Shown piece after piece: positions 1 through 6,699 of a stretch of DNA of 8,957 bases. Numbering within the stretch: position 1 is the first letter of the stretch; each line of letters opens with the position of its first letter. Made by a program: the position numbers and the translations under genes. Source of the stretch: JAPLDP01 sp964628285 (lineage in GTDB: Bacteria; Bacteroidota; Bacteroidia; Bacteroidales; JAGONC01); contig CAZVNP010000081.1 in the NCBI GenBank assembly GCA_964628285.1, positions 1 to 8,957 on the forward strand, in the 5' to 3' direction. The notes under the pieces were generated by a model. The model searched no databases. It saw only the letters and a list, made by a program, of their open reading frames with translations, and had not been told where the DNA came from.

Positions 1-2
1 CA

Positions 3-95
3 ATCGTCCAGAGTACCGAAACTCCGGGAGTGATTCAGGTAAAATTTTCATCTCCGGAATTGACCTCAACTACGGCAGAAATCAAAACACTCTGA
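3..95 (+). CDS. C-terminal tail of a possible glycoside-hydrolase-like protein (partial)
   Basis: A frame open from the left edge gives 30 residues and a TGA at 93-95. The peptide begins IVQSTETPGVIQVKF and continues SSPELTSTTAEIKTL. The pattern 'PG-x-I-x-V-x-x-SSPxL-x-S-x-x-x-x-I' resembles the last beta-sandwich strands of family 2 glycosidases and related Ig-like domains, where a glycine turn precedes a 'SPGL'-type motif. That resemblance is from memory and the fragment is short. Another plus frame (2-115) is also open, so the assignment is tentative. If real, this gene converges with the leftward polysaccharide operon. Confidence 0.3.
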   Translation: MVQSTETPGVIQVKFSSPELTSTTAEIKTL

Positions 96-335
96 CCGGC
101 TTTGTGTTTCTCCTATAATTGAAAGTTCTCTCTCCGACTCCACTGAATTTACGGCGGATAGGTCTCTATGATCGGTGCTTTCTGTAAATTTTACTGGTCA
201 TTCTCTTATGCTATAATATTGTCACGCTGGTTGGAAATCTTTTAAGATATATTGGCTGAAAAACACTTTGACAGTATATCGGTAATAGCAGGTTATATAA
301 GCATTTTTCTAAGAATGTTTCAAAACTGTGAAATT
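96..335. other. AT-rich non-coding stretch between convergent genes
   Basis: No convincing coding frame was found on either strand. The stretch is AT-rich. It includes a perfect -35-like TTGACA at 268-273 with no well-spaced -10 box, and a 10-base palindrome (TGAAATTTCA, 329-338) that runs into the stop codon of the methyltransferase gene. There is no clear stem plus T-run terminator for the leftward operon here. Confidence 0.5.
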
Positions 336-1163
336 TCAAAGATGCTGTTCGGTTCTCAGATGTTTCTTTTTACGGAAACGCGCAATTATAAGATATATAA
401 AAGACTCAAAATTATATAATGTCTGTCTTACCAGCGAGTACTTTTCTTTTATTGGACTGGATAAATCCGATAGATAAGAAACATCAGATTTTTCCAAAAC
501 AAATGTGATTGCTGGTTCTTTCCTGTAGTAATAATAATCTTTCAATTTAAAAAACAAACCAAAATTATTCTTGGCGTAATTTAATATTTCAACTATACTA
601 TCCGGCGTCCAGACATGGAAATGTATACGGTATTTTTTGTCTATGAGGCCAGCTAAAGTCGTCACCACAGGTTTTTCTTTCTTGAGTTCAACCAAAGTCA
701 GCCATTCCTGGTAATGATTGATGCTATTTTCAACAGAAGCCCGTTCTTTATAATCCCGCAAAAGATGAGCAAGCGTCGTAACCGGTCTTTCTTTATCAAA
801 AGAACGTCTTTTGTCCGGAACAACAAGGTATAGGATTCCATTTCTTCTTAAAACCCTGTAAAATTCTTTAAGGGCTCTTATGGGATTGGGCAGATGTTCC
901 AGAACATGGCAGGCAATAACAAAATTCATGCTTTCATCAGCAATAACGCTTAAATCCTCTGCATCTGCAACGATATCGGGTGCCTTTATCTCCTGACCGC
1001 ATATTTCAGGGTTTTGTTGTATCAGGTCTTCCTTATTAAAAGCATCCACATATACTACCTCGGCATATCTGCAGTTAATTTTTAAAGGATGGTTTAAAGC
1101 ACCTATTTCTATCCCTTTTCCCCTGATATATTTTGTCAGGTTATGTCCTTTTGAAAAAGCCAT
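336..1163 (-). CDS. SAM-dependent class I methyltransferase of the polysaccharide cluster
   Basis: A 275-residue protein with a class I Rossmann methyltransferase fold. Motif I is GIEIGA (residues 17-22), the acidic residue that would bind the SAM ribose is D40 in VYVDAF, motif II is DIVADAEDL (63-71), and the Methyltransf_11-like HVLEHL (86-91) is followed by a VLRRNG-type loop and the strand ILYLVVPDKR. The length and a basic, Tyr-rich C-terminus suit the small methyltransferases that modify sugars or lipid-linked glycans. The acceptor cannot be read from sequence. The start codon lies 23 bases inside the end of the upstream glycosyltransferase gene and has no obvious Shine-Dalgarno sequence, so translation is probably coupled. 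It is the last gene of the leftward operon and ends in TGA. Confidence 0.85.
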   Translation of the reverse strand: MAFSKGHNLTKYIRGKGIEIGALNHPLKINCRYAEVVYVDAFNKEDLIQQNPEICGQEIKAPDIVADAEDLSVIADESMNFVIACHVLEHLPNPIRALKEFYRVLRRNGILYLVVPDKRRSFDKERPVTTLAHLLRDYKERASVENSINHYQEWLTLVELKKEKPVVTTLAGLIDKKYRIHFHVWTPDSIVEILNYAKNNFGLFFKLKDYYYYRKEPAITFVLEKSDVSYLSDLSSPIKEKYSLVRQTLYNFESFIYLIIARFRKKKHLRTEQHL

Positions 1164-2544
1164 TTTCGGGATTTTTTATCTGATTTTTCCGGCCGTTGAT
1201 AACGTTTTTGTAAAGAGCCGTCATTTTGTTGATATGCTGGTTAAAGGTCATCACCGGTTTTATCTGTTGCTGTATCTTTGCAATCAGGCCAGGGTTTTTC
1301 ACGAAAAGTTCCATTCTTCGGGCGAGTTCCACCGCATCATTGGGTGGCACTAAAAAGCCATTCTCTCCATCTTTTAACCAGTCAGGAATGCCTCCCATGT
1401 TACTGCCGATTACCGGTATCTTTGCGGTAAGCCATTCAATCCCGATTAAACCGAACACCTCTTCCCAGATGGAGGGAATGACGCCCACATCAATTTCCCG
1501 GAATGCCTGGTTGATCTCCTTGCTCTTAAAAGACGGTCTGAATTCCATATTAAGGTTTTTATCAACCGTTTCTGATGGCGGTATACCCCAGATAATCAGT
1601 TTAGCTTTAGTCTGGTCAAGTCTTGAAAAAGCATCCACCAACACCTGATAGCCCCGGGATATGTACTTACCACTTACGTAACCGAAGACAACCGGATACC
1701 GGTTATCCCGCAGCAATATTTTTGGAGAAATATTTTCGGTACTTTTTGCTGAATTGGGAATAATCACAATTTTTTCCCGAAATACCCCATGCTCCACAAA
1801 AATTTCCGCTGACCGGAAAGAAGAACAATGGATGGCGTCCAGTCGGTTTAATCTTTCCACAAAAAATCGGTGCCGATAATAGTAATGGTCTGCAGTATAA
1901 GAAAAAATAGATTTGGGTTTTTTATTTCTTTTTATTCTTTTGTAGAAACCCGCTAAAATCTTATATAACCACCCGGGTAACAGGACAACCGCAATTCTTT
2001 TTTGCAAAGATAGGATCGGTAAGGTTTTTAAACACTCCACACATCGCTTCCCGCGCTCAAAATCCCGGCACAACTCCTTTCCCTTATACATCAGGTCCCT
2101 TTGGGAACAAATATCATAGTAGTTATGCATAGTTTTGATGACAGGAATTCTTTGTGAGACTATAGTGTCAATTATTGAAGCCGTATGCATCTGCAATTCA
2201 TGGATATGGACAATGTCAGGTTTTTCTTCCGCCAGTATTCTTTTTGTCAGATTCTCTATGTCCCCATTATGACACTGCCGGTCCGGAGAGTTCATATAAC
2301 CTGGAATATTTGGTGAATTACAGAGCTCAATGAATTTAATCCTGTTTTTGTACCACATCTTCAGACGTGGTCTGCTTCTAATAGATGGAGTGTATTGTGC
2401 CCCGGCAAAGAAACAAGTTGTTTCCCATCCGCAGGCATTTACTGCCTCGGCGAGAGATTCTTGATAGACTATTGCGCCACCGAGCTTTATGTCCGGAGAC
2501 GGCGGATAGGCAATCCCAAAACCGATATATAGAACCTTGGCCAT
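1141..2544 (-). CDS. Glycosyltransferase family 4 (GT-B fold)
   Basis: A 467-residue retaining GT-B glycosyltransferase. The N-terminal domain has the glycine-rich acceptor loop (IKLGGA, about 19-24), PDIVHIHE (109-116), and TMHNYYDIC (138-146) followed by a cysteine cluster C146, C159, C168 and C171. The C-terminal donor domain has IIPNSA (261-266), the FGYVS strand (287-291), and the signature E-x7-E as E362 and E370 around EVFGLIGIE, followed by GSNMGGIPD and the ENGFLVPP loop (393-401) that contacts the nucleotide sugar. It probably adds one sugar to the repeat unit at the cytoplasmic membrane face; donor and acceptor are unknown. The ATG directly abuts the TAA of the upstream radical SAM gene, and the 3' end overlaps the methyltransferase, indicating tight co-expression. 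Confidence 0.93.
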   Translation of the reverse strand: MAKVLYIGFGIAYPPSPDIKLGGAIVYQESLAEAVNACGWETTCFFAGAQYTPSIRSRPRLKMWYKNRIKFIELCNSPNIPGYMNSPDRQCHNGDIENLTKRILAEEKPDIVHIHELQMHTASIIDTIVSQRIPVIKTMHNYYDICSQRDLMYKGKELCRDFERGKRCVECLKTLPILSLQKRIAVVLLPGWLYKILAGFYKRIKRNKKPKSIFSYTADHYYYRHRFFVERLNRLDAIHCSSFRSAEIFVEHGVFREKIVIIPNSAKSTENISPKILLRDNRYPVVFGYVSGKYISRGYQVLVDAFSRLDQTKAKLIIWGIPPSETVDKNLNMEFRPSFKSKEINQAFREIDVGVIPSIWEEVFGLIGIEWLTAKIPVIGSNMGGIPDWLKDGENGFLVPPNDAVELARRMELFVKNPGLIAKIQQQIKPVMTFNQHINKMTALYKNVINGRKNQIKNPENGFFKRT

Positions 2545-3744
2545 TTATTTACTGGGGTTATTCATTCTGTACACAAAATTCTTCCACATCAGAATAACTC
2601 TTAATTTAAAAAACGGAATAAACCATGATTCAAAACTCCAGGATGTCCCCCATGAATTGGAACATCCCTTACAATTTGCAACTGCGGTTCTCACCTGTTC
2701 AGTTGGTTCACCAAACCAAATTTTCTGGAAAGACTGTTGCCTGATATTACCGGCACTAATATCGCTTAACCGCAGACAGGGTGATATGGAACCGTCACAT
2801 CTGAGTAAGAAAAACGTACGCATCGCGGCACATCTGAATCTCAATCGATGCCTTAAGGCGCTAAGCAGCATTTCATTATGAAAAGACGGAGGCTGCTTTT
2901 TCAACAGGTTTATCAATGTCTTATTATCGGACTTTTGATAATTTTTAAGACTGAAATCTTTGCCCCTTTCAATATTATGATAAAAAGGAAATTCCTCATA
3001 CAACTGGATTAGAAAGGAACTCATCTTTAACCGTTGAACATACACATACACTTCTTCCAAAGTATCTGCCGTGAGGTTTGAAAGTGTGTAGCCAACGGCG
3101 ATTATCCCCATCTTTTTTCCCACTCTTTCTTTTATTTTTATCAACTCAGCCAGCAAATAATCCGTCTTTTCAAAACTACCCTTCACTCCTCTTATCAGGT
3201 CATGTTTCTCTCCAATGGCATCAAGCGACAACCCGATACTTAAAGGTATGTTGTTTAAAACCGCACGATTGACCACCTCCAGTACCCGGTCCGGCAACAG
3301 ACCGTTTGTGCTCAGTGTTATTTCTGCCTGTGGTACGCTCCGGTGTATTGAAGCGATAAGTTCATCTATGTCTTTTCTAAGAATAGCTTCTCCGCCGGTA
3401 AGCAATACTGTTTTTACATTGCTGAAAAAATCATCGTGGAGCAATTTTTCCACTTCCTCAGGAGTTAAAATGTTTCTGGTAGGCGAGTGTCGCCAGATAT
3501 AACAGTGTTTGCAACGGGAATTGCAGGCATCTGTCACTTCAAAAACCATATGTTCCAATTTCGGTAATTTATGTGTCCTGCTTGATATTGCGGTATCAGC
3601 CGCATTCTTGATGAGAAGATACCCATAGCGTCCCCAATGGTAGAATCGACACGGTGTGTTTAATAAATAAGCAAGTATTTTCTTTCTGTACCTTAAAGAC
3701 TGCCCAACGACTTCCGTTCCTGTTTTTTCACTTGGTTTCTTCAT
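2545..3744 (-). CDS. Radical SAM protein with SPASM/twitch-type C-terminal cluster domain
   Basis: A 399-residue protein when started at the ATG at 3744. That start has AAGGA five bases upstream, whereas an in-frame TTG six codons earlier has no such site. The radical SAM core shows C74-x3-C78-x2-C81 for the 4Fe-4S cluster, LLTGGEA (GGE 117-119), STNG (145-148) and the SLDA strand (173-176) followed by RGVKGS. The C-terminal part has C305, C316, C323 (SPC) with a GN at 332-333, then C358-K-G-C361, the pattern of a SPASM or twitch domain carrying auxiliary Fe-S clusters. Such enzymes modify peptides, proteins or sugars through a 5'-deoxyadenosyl radical. The substrate is not identifiable, but the position between flippase and glycosyltransferase suggests a glycan or a lipid-linked intermediate. 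The C-terminus (about 371-390) is hydrophobic and aromatic. Confidence 0.88.
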   Translation of the reverse strand: MKKPSEKTGTEVVGQSLRYRKKILAYLLNTPCRFYHWGRYGYLLIKNAADTAISSRTHKLPKLEHMVFEVTDACNSRCKHCYIWRHSPTRNILTPEEVEKLLHDDFFSNVKTVLLTGGEAILRKDIDELIASIHRSVPQAEITLSTNGLLPDRVLEVVNRAVLNNIPLSIGLSLDAIGEKHDLIRGVKGSFEKTDYLLAELIKIKERVGKKMGIIAVGYTLSNLTADTLEEVYVYVQRLKMSSFLIQLYEEFPFYHNIERGKDFSLKNYQKSDNKTLINLLKKQPPSFHNEMLLSALRHRLRFRCAAMRTFFLLRCDGSISPCLRLSDISAGNIRQQSFQKIWFGEPTEQVRTAVANCKGCSNSWGTSWSFESWFIPFFKLRVILMWKNFVYRMNNPSK

Positions 3745-3749
3745 ATATT

Positions 3750-3754
3750 TCCTT
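3750..3754 (-). promoter_or_regulatory. Ribosome binding site of the radical SAM gene
   Basis: On the minus strand AAGGA stands five bases before the ATG at 3744. This favours that start over the in-frame TTG at 3762. Confidence 0.6.
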
Positions 3755-3791
3755 AATAACAATAATCATCTTCATCAATAACTTTCTTCCT

Positions 3792-5357
3792 TTAACGGCT
3801 GAATTTTGCCGCCAGTTGCCTTATAAAAATAGGCTTGCTTTCAAAAAACATACGGATGTCTGTGTTGTCAAATGGTTTTACAGACAACAAAACTTTCAAA
3901 TAAATACCGAAAAATAATACCGCCTGGACTAAAAAAATTGCCAGATTTGCGGTGCGGACCGGTTCAACCAGGAATCTCTGCAATATGACCGTCACTCCCC
4001 TCACCAGAAGACCAATGCTGGCGCAGATAACTATACTTTTCAGAATGGTCGTTTTTATAAAGACCTCCAGAGGGATATGAAGTTCTTTGTGCAATCTTGC
4101 AAAACCATAGGTGGCGGAAAAGAATAATGCAATCGATGTGCCCAAGGCGACGCCGACAAACCCGAACCAGACGATAAAAAGTATACTCAATGGGATGTTC
4201 AAAACAACGGCAATAAGACCAGCCTTCATTTCTATCTCAGGTTTTGCAATAGCCTGTATTATTACCGACCTCATTCCCGATAAAATAGCGCACAGCCAGC
4301 CAACCCCTATAATCTGAATAATCAAAGCTGACCTTTCATAACCGTTGCCCATCCAAACCCCCATTATCTGATGAGCAGAAACAATGATAAGGGTAAATAA
4401 CGGGGTAGCCACCAAAGCCAGATATTTAGTCCCTCTGGCATATCCGTCAATCAATTTATTTTTTTCGCCCTTTGCGTCTATTTCGGAAAAAGCCGGGACT
4501 AAAGCGACGGGAAACAGAAGTACCAGCGTTTTGGCTTGTTCAATAATAGAACTTCCCAGTTGATAAAAAGTTACCATGCCGACTGATAAAAAATAACCTA
4601 TCAGCAATTTATCAACGTTCAACGATATCATTGAAGATATCTTGGCTATCTGCAGCTTGCAACCATAACCGAACAATTTTTTAAACATTTCCCAATCAAA
4701 GAGACAGGGATTAAATCTTAATTCCGGCAACAGCTTGAAAGCAATTATGATATCAATAATATTGTTTAAACCAAGGACGATGCCGTTATTGATTATCAAC
4801 CCGCGCAAACCATAACCTTTTTCCAAAAAGTATATGACTCCGGCAATATTCGGTATTGACATGACCAAACCGACCTTACTGGATATATCCATCCTCTGCA
4901 AACCGTCGGCTACCGAACCAAAGGCACTTAATGCGCTGGAAACGCCAATCAGAGCGATTCCGAACAAGAAAACAAATGACGCTTCATGGTATAAATGGGG
5001 AGGAATTTTGAATATTGGCAGAAGAAGATTAATAAGAAGAAAACCAAGTCCGATAATAAATATGGCGAATATTGAGTAGAAAACGATGCCACTATTGACC
5101 AACTGATTCATCTTCCCCCAATCTTTTTTTGTATAAAATTCAGCGATGTATTTTACAAAAGAACTACCAACGCCGAAATCCAGCAGGCCGAAGTACCCGG
5201 TGAGCACGCCGATAACCGCCCAGATACCATACCTTTCAACGCCGATATGGTGGATGATGTAAGGGGTTAGGAACAAAGCAACCAGTACCCCCCAAAAACG
5301 GCCGATGATGCTAAAAATTGTGTTTCTGATAATCTTTTGTGACAGCTTTTGTTCCAT
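3792..5357 (-). CDS. Polysaccharide flippase, Wzx/PST family membrane protein
   Basis: A 521-residue, highly hydrophobic protein with roughly 12 to 14 membrane spans. The N-terminal region holds family features: a basic start, FLTPYIIHHIGVERYGIW, then GYFGLLDFGVGSSFVKYIAEF, which is typical of the 'GxxxYGxW ... LLDFGLG ... KYIAE' signature of polysaccharide biosynthesis exporters in the MOP superfamily. Basic cytoplasmic loops (for example near DAKGEKNKLIDGYARG) alternate with long apolar helices. It most likely translocates the undecaprenyl-linked repeat unit built by the neighbouring transferases across the inner membrane. It lies 37 bases downstream of gmhA and 47 bases upstream of the radical SAM start. 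No strong Shine-Dalgarno is visible before the ATG. An O-antigen, exopolysaccharide or S-layer glycan substrate cannot be separated from sequence alone. Confidence 0.9.
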   Translation of the reverse strand: MEQKLSQKIIRNTIFSIIGRFWGVLVALFLTPYIIHHIGVERYGIWAVIGVLTGYFGLLDFGVGSSFVKYIAEFYTKKDWGKMNQLVNSGIVFYSIFAIFIIGLGFLLINLLLPIFKIPPHLYHEASFVFLFGIALIGVSSALSAFGSVADGLQRMDISSKVGLVMSIPNIAGVIYFLEKGYGLRGLIINNGIVLGLNNIIDIIIAFKLLPELRFNPCLFDWEMFKKLFGYGCKLQIAKISSMISLNVDKLLIGYFLSVGMVTFYQLGSSIIEQAKTLVLLFPVALVPAFSEIDAKGEKNKLIDGYARGTKYLALVATPLFTLIIVSAHQIMGVWMGNGYERSALIIQIIGVGWLCAILSGMRSVIIQAIAKPEIEMKAGLIAVVLNIPLSILFIVWFGFVGVALGTSIALFFSATYGFARLHKELHIPLEVFIKTTILKSIVICASIGLLVRGVTVILQRFLVEPVRTANLAIFLVQAVLFFGIYLKVLLSVKPFDNTDIRMFFESKPIFIRQLAAKFSR

Positions 5358-5394
5358 ATTGAAAACAAATCCGTGGAAGTATATTTTCTAAATG

Positions 5395-5958
5395 TTAATG
5401 TAGTCTCTGCCAAAAATACTGCATGATAATATGTGTAATAATCAAATGGAGGTCTTCAACCTTTTGCATATCCTTTGTTTTCACCGTCAGAGCTACTTTT
5501 GCCAGACCAGCAAGTTTACCACCGTCAAATCCAGCTAGGCCAATCGTCACCACCCCTTTTTTATTGGCATACTCGATGGCTTTCAAAATATTTCGGGAAT
5601 TTCCGGTGGCGGAAATTCCAATTACAATGTCACCCGGTTCTAAAAAATTCTCTAACTGTTCCGCGAATATGTCTTGGTAAGAACGATCGTTGGCATAGGC
5701 TAGCATAATCGGGATATTGTCATTCAAAGAGATTGCCCGGAATCTCTTCTTCAGCCCGACAGAAACCCCCTTATTCAAATCACAGACAAAATGGGAGGAG
5801 GTCGCTCCGCTTCCACCATTTCCCATAATGAATATCCGGCATCCTTTTTTGTAAGCGTCAAAGATCGTGCTTGCAATCTTATCCATATTTTCTATGGGGA
5901 GTGTTTCCATGACCTGCTTCAATCCTTCAAGATATTTAACTACAAAATCCTTGATCAT
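5395..5958 (-). CDS. gmhA: Sedoheptulose-7-phosphate isomerase (SIS-domain, GmhA-like)
   Basis: A 187-residue single SIS domain protein, close to the usual length of about 190 for GmhA. It would convert D-sedoheptulose 7-phosphate to D-glycero-D-manno-heptose 7-phosphate, the first step to ADP- or GDP-activated heptose, in the cytoplasm. Visible motifs are the phosphosugar loop GNGGSG (46-51), then H56 and D60 in HFVCD, the second loop SATGNS (116-121), and the C-terminal helix with E168 and H176, at positions matching metal- and substrate-binding residues of GmhA. Its ATG follows a strong GGAGG, and the TAA of the kinase gene lies three bases upstream, so the two were translated in tandem. 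The kinase partner is broken. A different SIS sugar isomerase is possible, but the kinase next door supports the heptose assignment. Confidence 0.85.
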   Translation of the reverse strand: MIKDFVVKYLEGLKQVMETLPIENMDKIASTIFDAYKKGCRIFIMGNGGSGATSSHFVCDLNKGVSVGLKKRFRAISLNDNIPIMLAYANDRSYQDIFAEQLENFLEPGDIVIGISATGNSRNILKAIEYANKKGVVTIGLAGFDGGKLAGLAKVALTVKTKDMQKVEDLHLIITHIIMQYFWQRLH

Positions 5959-5961
5959 CCT

Positions 5962-6630
5962 TTACCTCCAGCGAAGGTCAAGCAAAAGATTGGACCCTTC
6001 ATCCTCAAACTTGAACTCCATTTCTCGCAGTTTCAATGCCTTTCTCAATCGCGGCTGATTTTCCGGTTCACAGTAAAAAAGAAAGAAAACACCGCTTCCT
6101 GCGCCAAGAAGTTTTCCTCCAACCGCTCCGTTCTTCAACCCCTCTTCGTAGTTCTCATCCAGAACCGGATTGGAAATATTGTCGGCCAATTTTTTCTTAA
6201 GCAGCCATCCATGGTGAAGAATTTCACCAAAATTCGCAGTCTTTTCTGCATTTAAAGAATTCTTCAGTTCTTCAGCCAGGATAACCATTTTTTTGGCCGC
6301 ATTAAATACGGCATCGCGTGTTAAGTTCTCTCGCTGATTGGCCAATATTTGGCCAGCGTTTCTTTCGTTGCCCACATAAAATAAAACAAGTCCTTTTTCC
6401 AAAAATTCTTTACTTTTGAACCACACCGAATTGTTTCAACCAGAACTTTATTATCCGGTTCAAATCGGATATAATTGAAACCGCCGTAACTCACCGCATA
6501 CTGGTTCTGTTTTCCAATTGGTTCTTTTAAAACATCAATTTCAATCTTACAGGCATCCTTTGCCAGTTTCTTGACATTACCTTCGTCGGTAGTATAAAAT
6601 AAATTGTGTAAATTGCTTTTTGAAAATAGA
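5962..6630 (-). pseudogene. hddA: Truncated and frameshifted heptose-7-phosphate kinase (GHMP family)
   Basis: Remnant of a GHMP-superfamily sugar kinase of the D-glycero-alpha-D-manno-heptose-7-phosphate kinase type. Between about 6630 and 6427 the minus strand encodes NLHNLFYTTDEG, LAKDACKIEIDVL and KEPIGKQNQYAVSYGGFNYI, matching the 'EIE...G..DQ...YGGF' segment of the family. The reading then shifts near 6410-6426 into a second frame (5962-6426) with LVLFYVGNERNAGQIL, NFGEILHHGWLLKK and the GHMP C-terminal motif GGKLLGAGSGVFFLFY. About 110 N-terminal residues, including the ATP-binding G-x-G-S-S-S loop, are missing where the insertion sequence begins. A one-base indel joins the two parts, perhaps in the A/T runs there. 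The product cannot be an active kinase. The gene belonged with gmhA, which starts three bases after its TAA. A related capsule-type sugar kinase is the alternative identity. Confidence 0.8.
5965..5969 (-). promoter_or_regulatory. Ribosome binding site of gmhA
   Basis: GGAGG on the minus strand lies six bases before the gmhA ATG. It sits inside the last codons of the upstream kinase gene, just before its TAA. It fixes the start and would let ribosomes leaving the kinase re-initiate. Confidence 0.75.
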
Positions 6631-6643
6631 ATAAGGATGTTCC

Positions 6644-6673
6644 AAAAATCTCAGTGGGATGTTCCCACTGAGA
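6644..6673 (-). terminator. Candidate intrinsic terminator facing leftward
   Basis: Read on the minus strand, the perfect 11-base stem with a 3-base loop (6649-6673) is followed immediately by TTTTT (6648-6644). This is the form of a rho-independent terminator. It would stop transcripts coming from the right before they enter the kinase-gmhA operon. The stem is about half GC, so efficiency is uncertain. Confidence 0.45.
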
Positions 6674-6682
6674 AACCTCAGC

Positions 6683-6690
6683 AAAGGAGG
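6683..6690 (+). promoter_or_regulatory. Ribosome binding site of the transposase
   Basis: AAAGGAGG stands nine bases before the ATG at 6700. It supports that start. Its last two bases lie in the right arm of the outer inverted repeat, so a transcript that also contains the left arm could mask it. Confidence 0.7.
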
Positions 6691-6699
6691 AACATCCTT

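Noticed and set aside
1..48. Minus-strand gene start (ATG at 48) running off the left edge
   Set aside because: It has only about 16 codons and a GGAG directly abutting the ATG, too close for a ribosome site. It overlaps a better plus-strand frame.
268..299. TTGACA with a downstream TTATAT/TATATA as a promoter
   Set aside because: The spacer is 19-20 bases, and the direction would be antisense into the end of the methyltransferase with no gene to drive.
1226..1648. 140-residue plus-strand ORF inside the GT4 gene
   Set aside because: It is antisense to the conserved E-x7-E donor domain of the glycosyltransferase and has low-complexity, implausible composition.
6580..6643. Outward-facing promoter at the IS left end driving gmhA
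   Set aside because: A TATACT box exists on the minus strand near 6591-6596, but no -35-like hexamer stands at 16-18 bases upstream.
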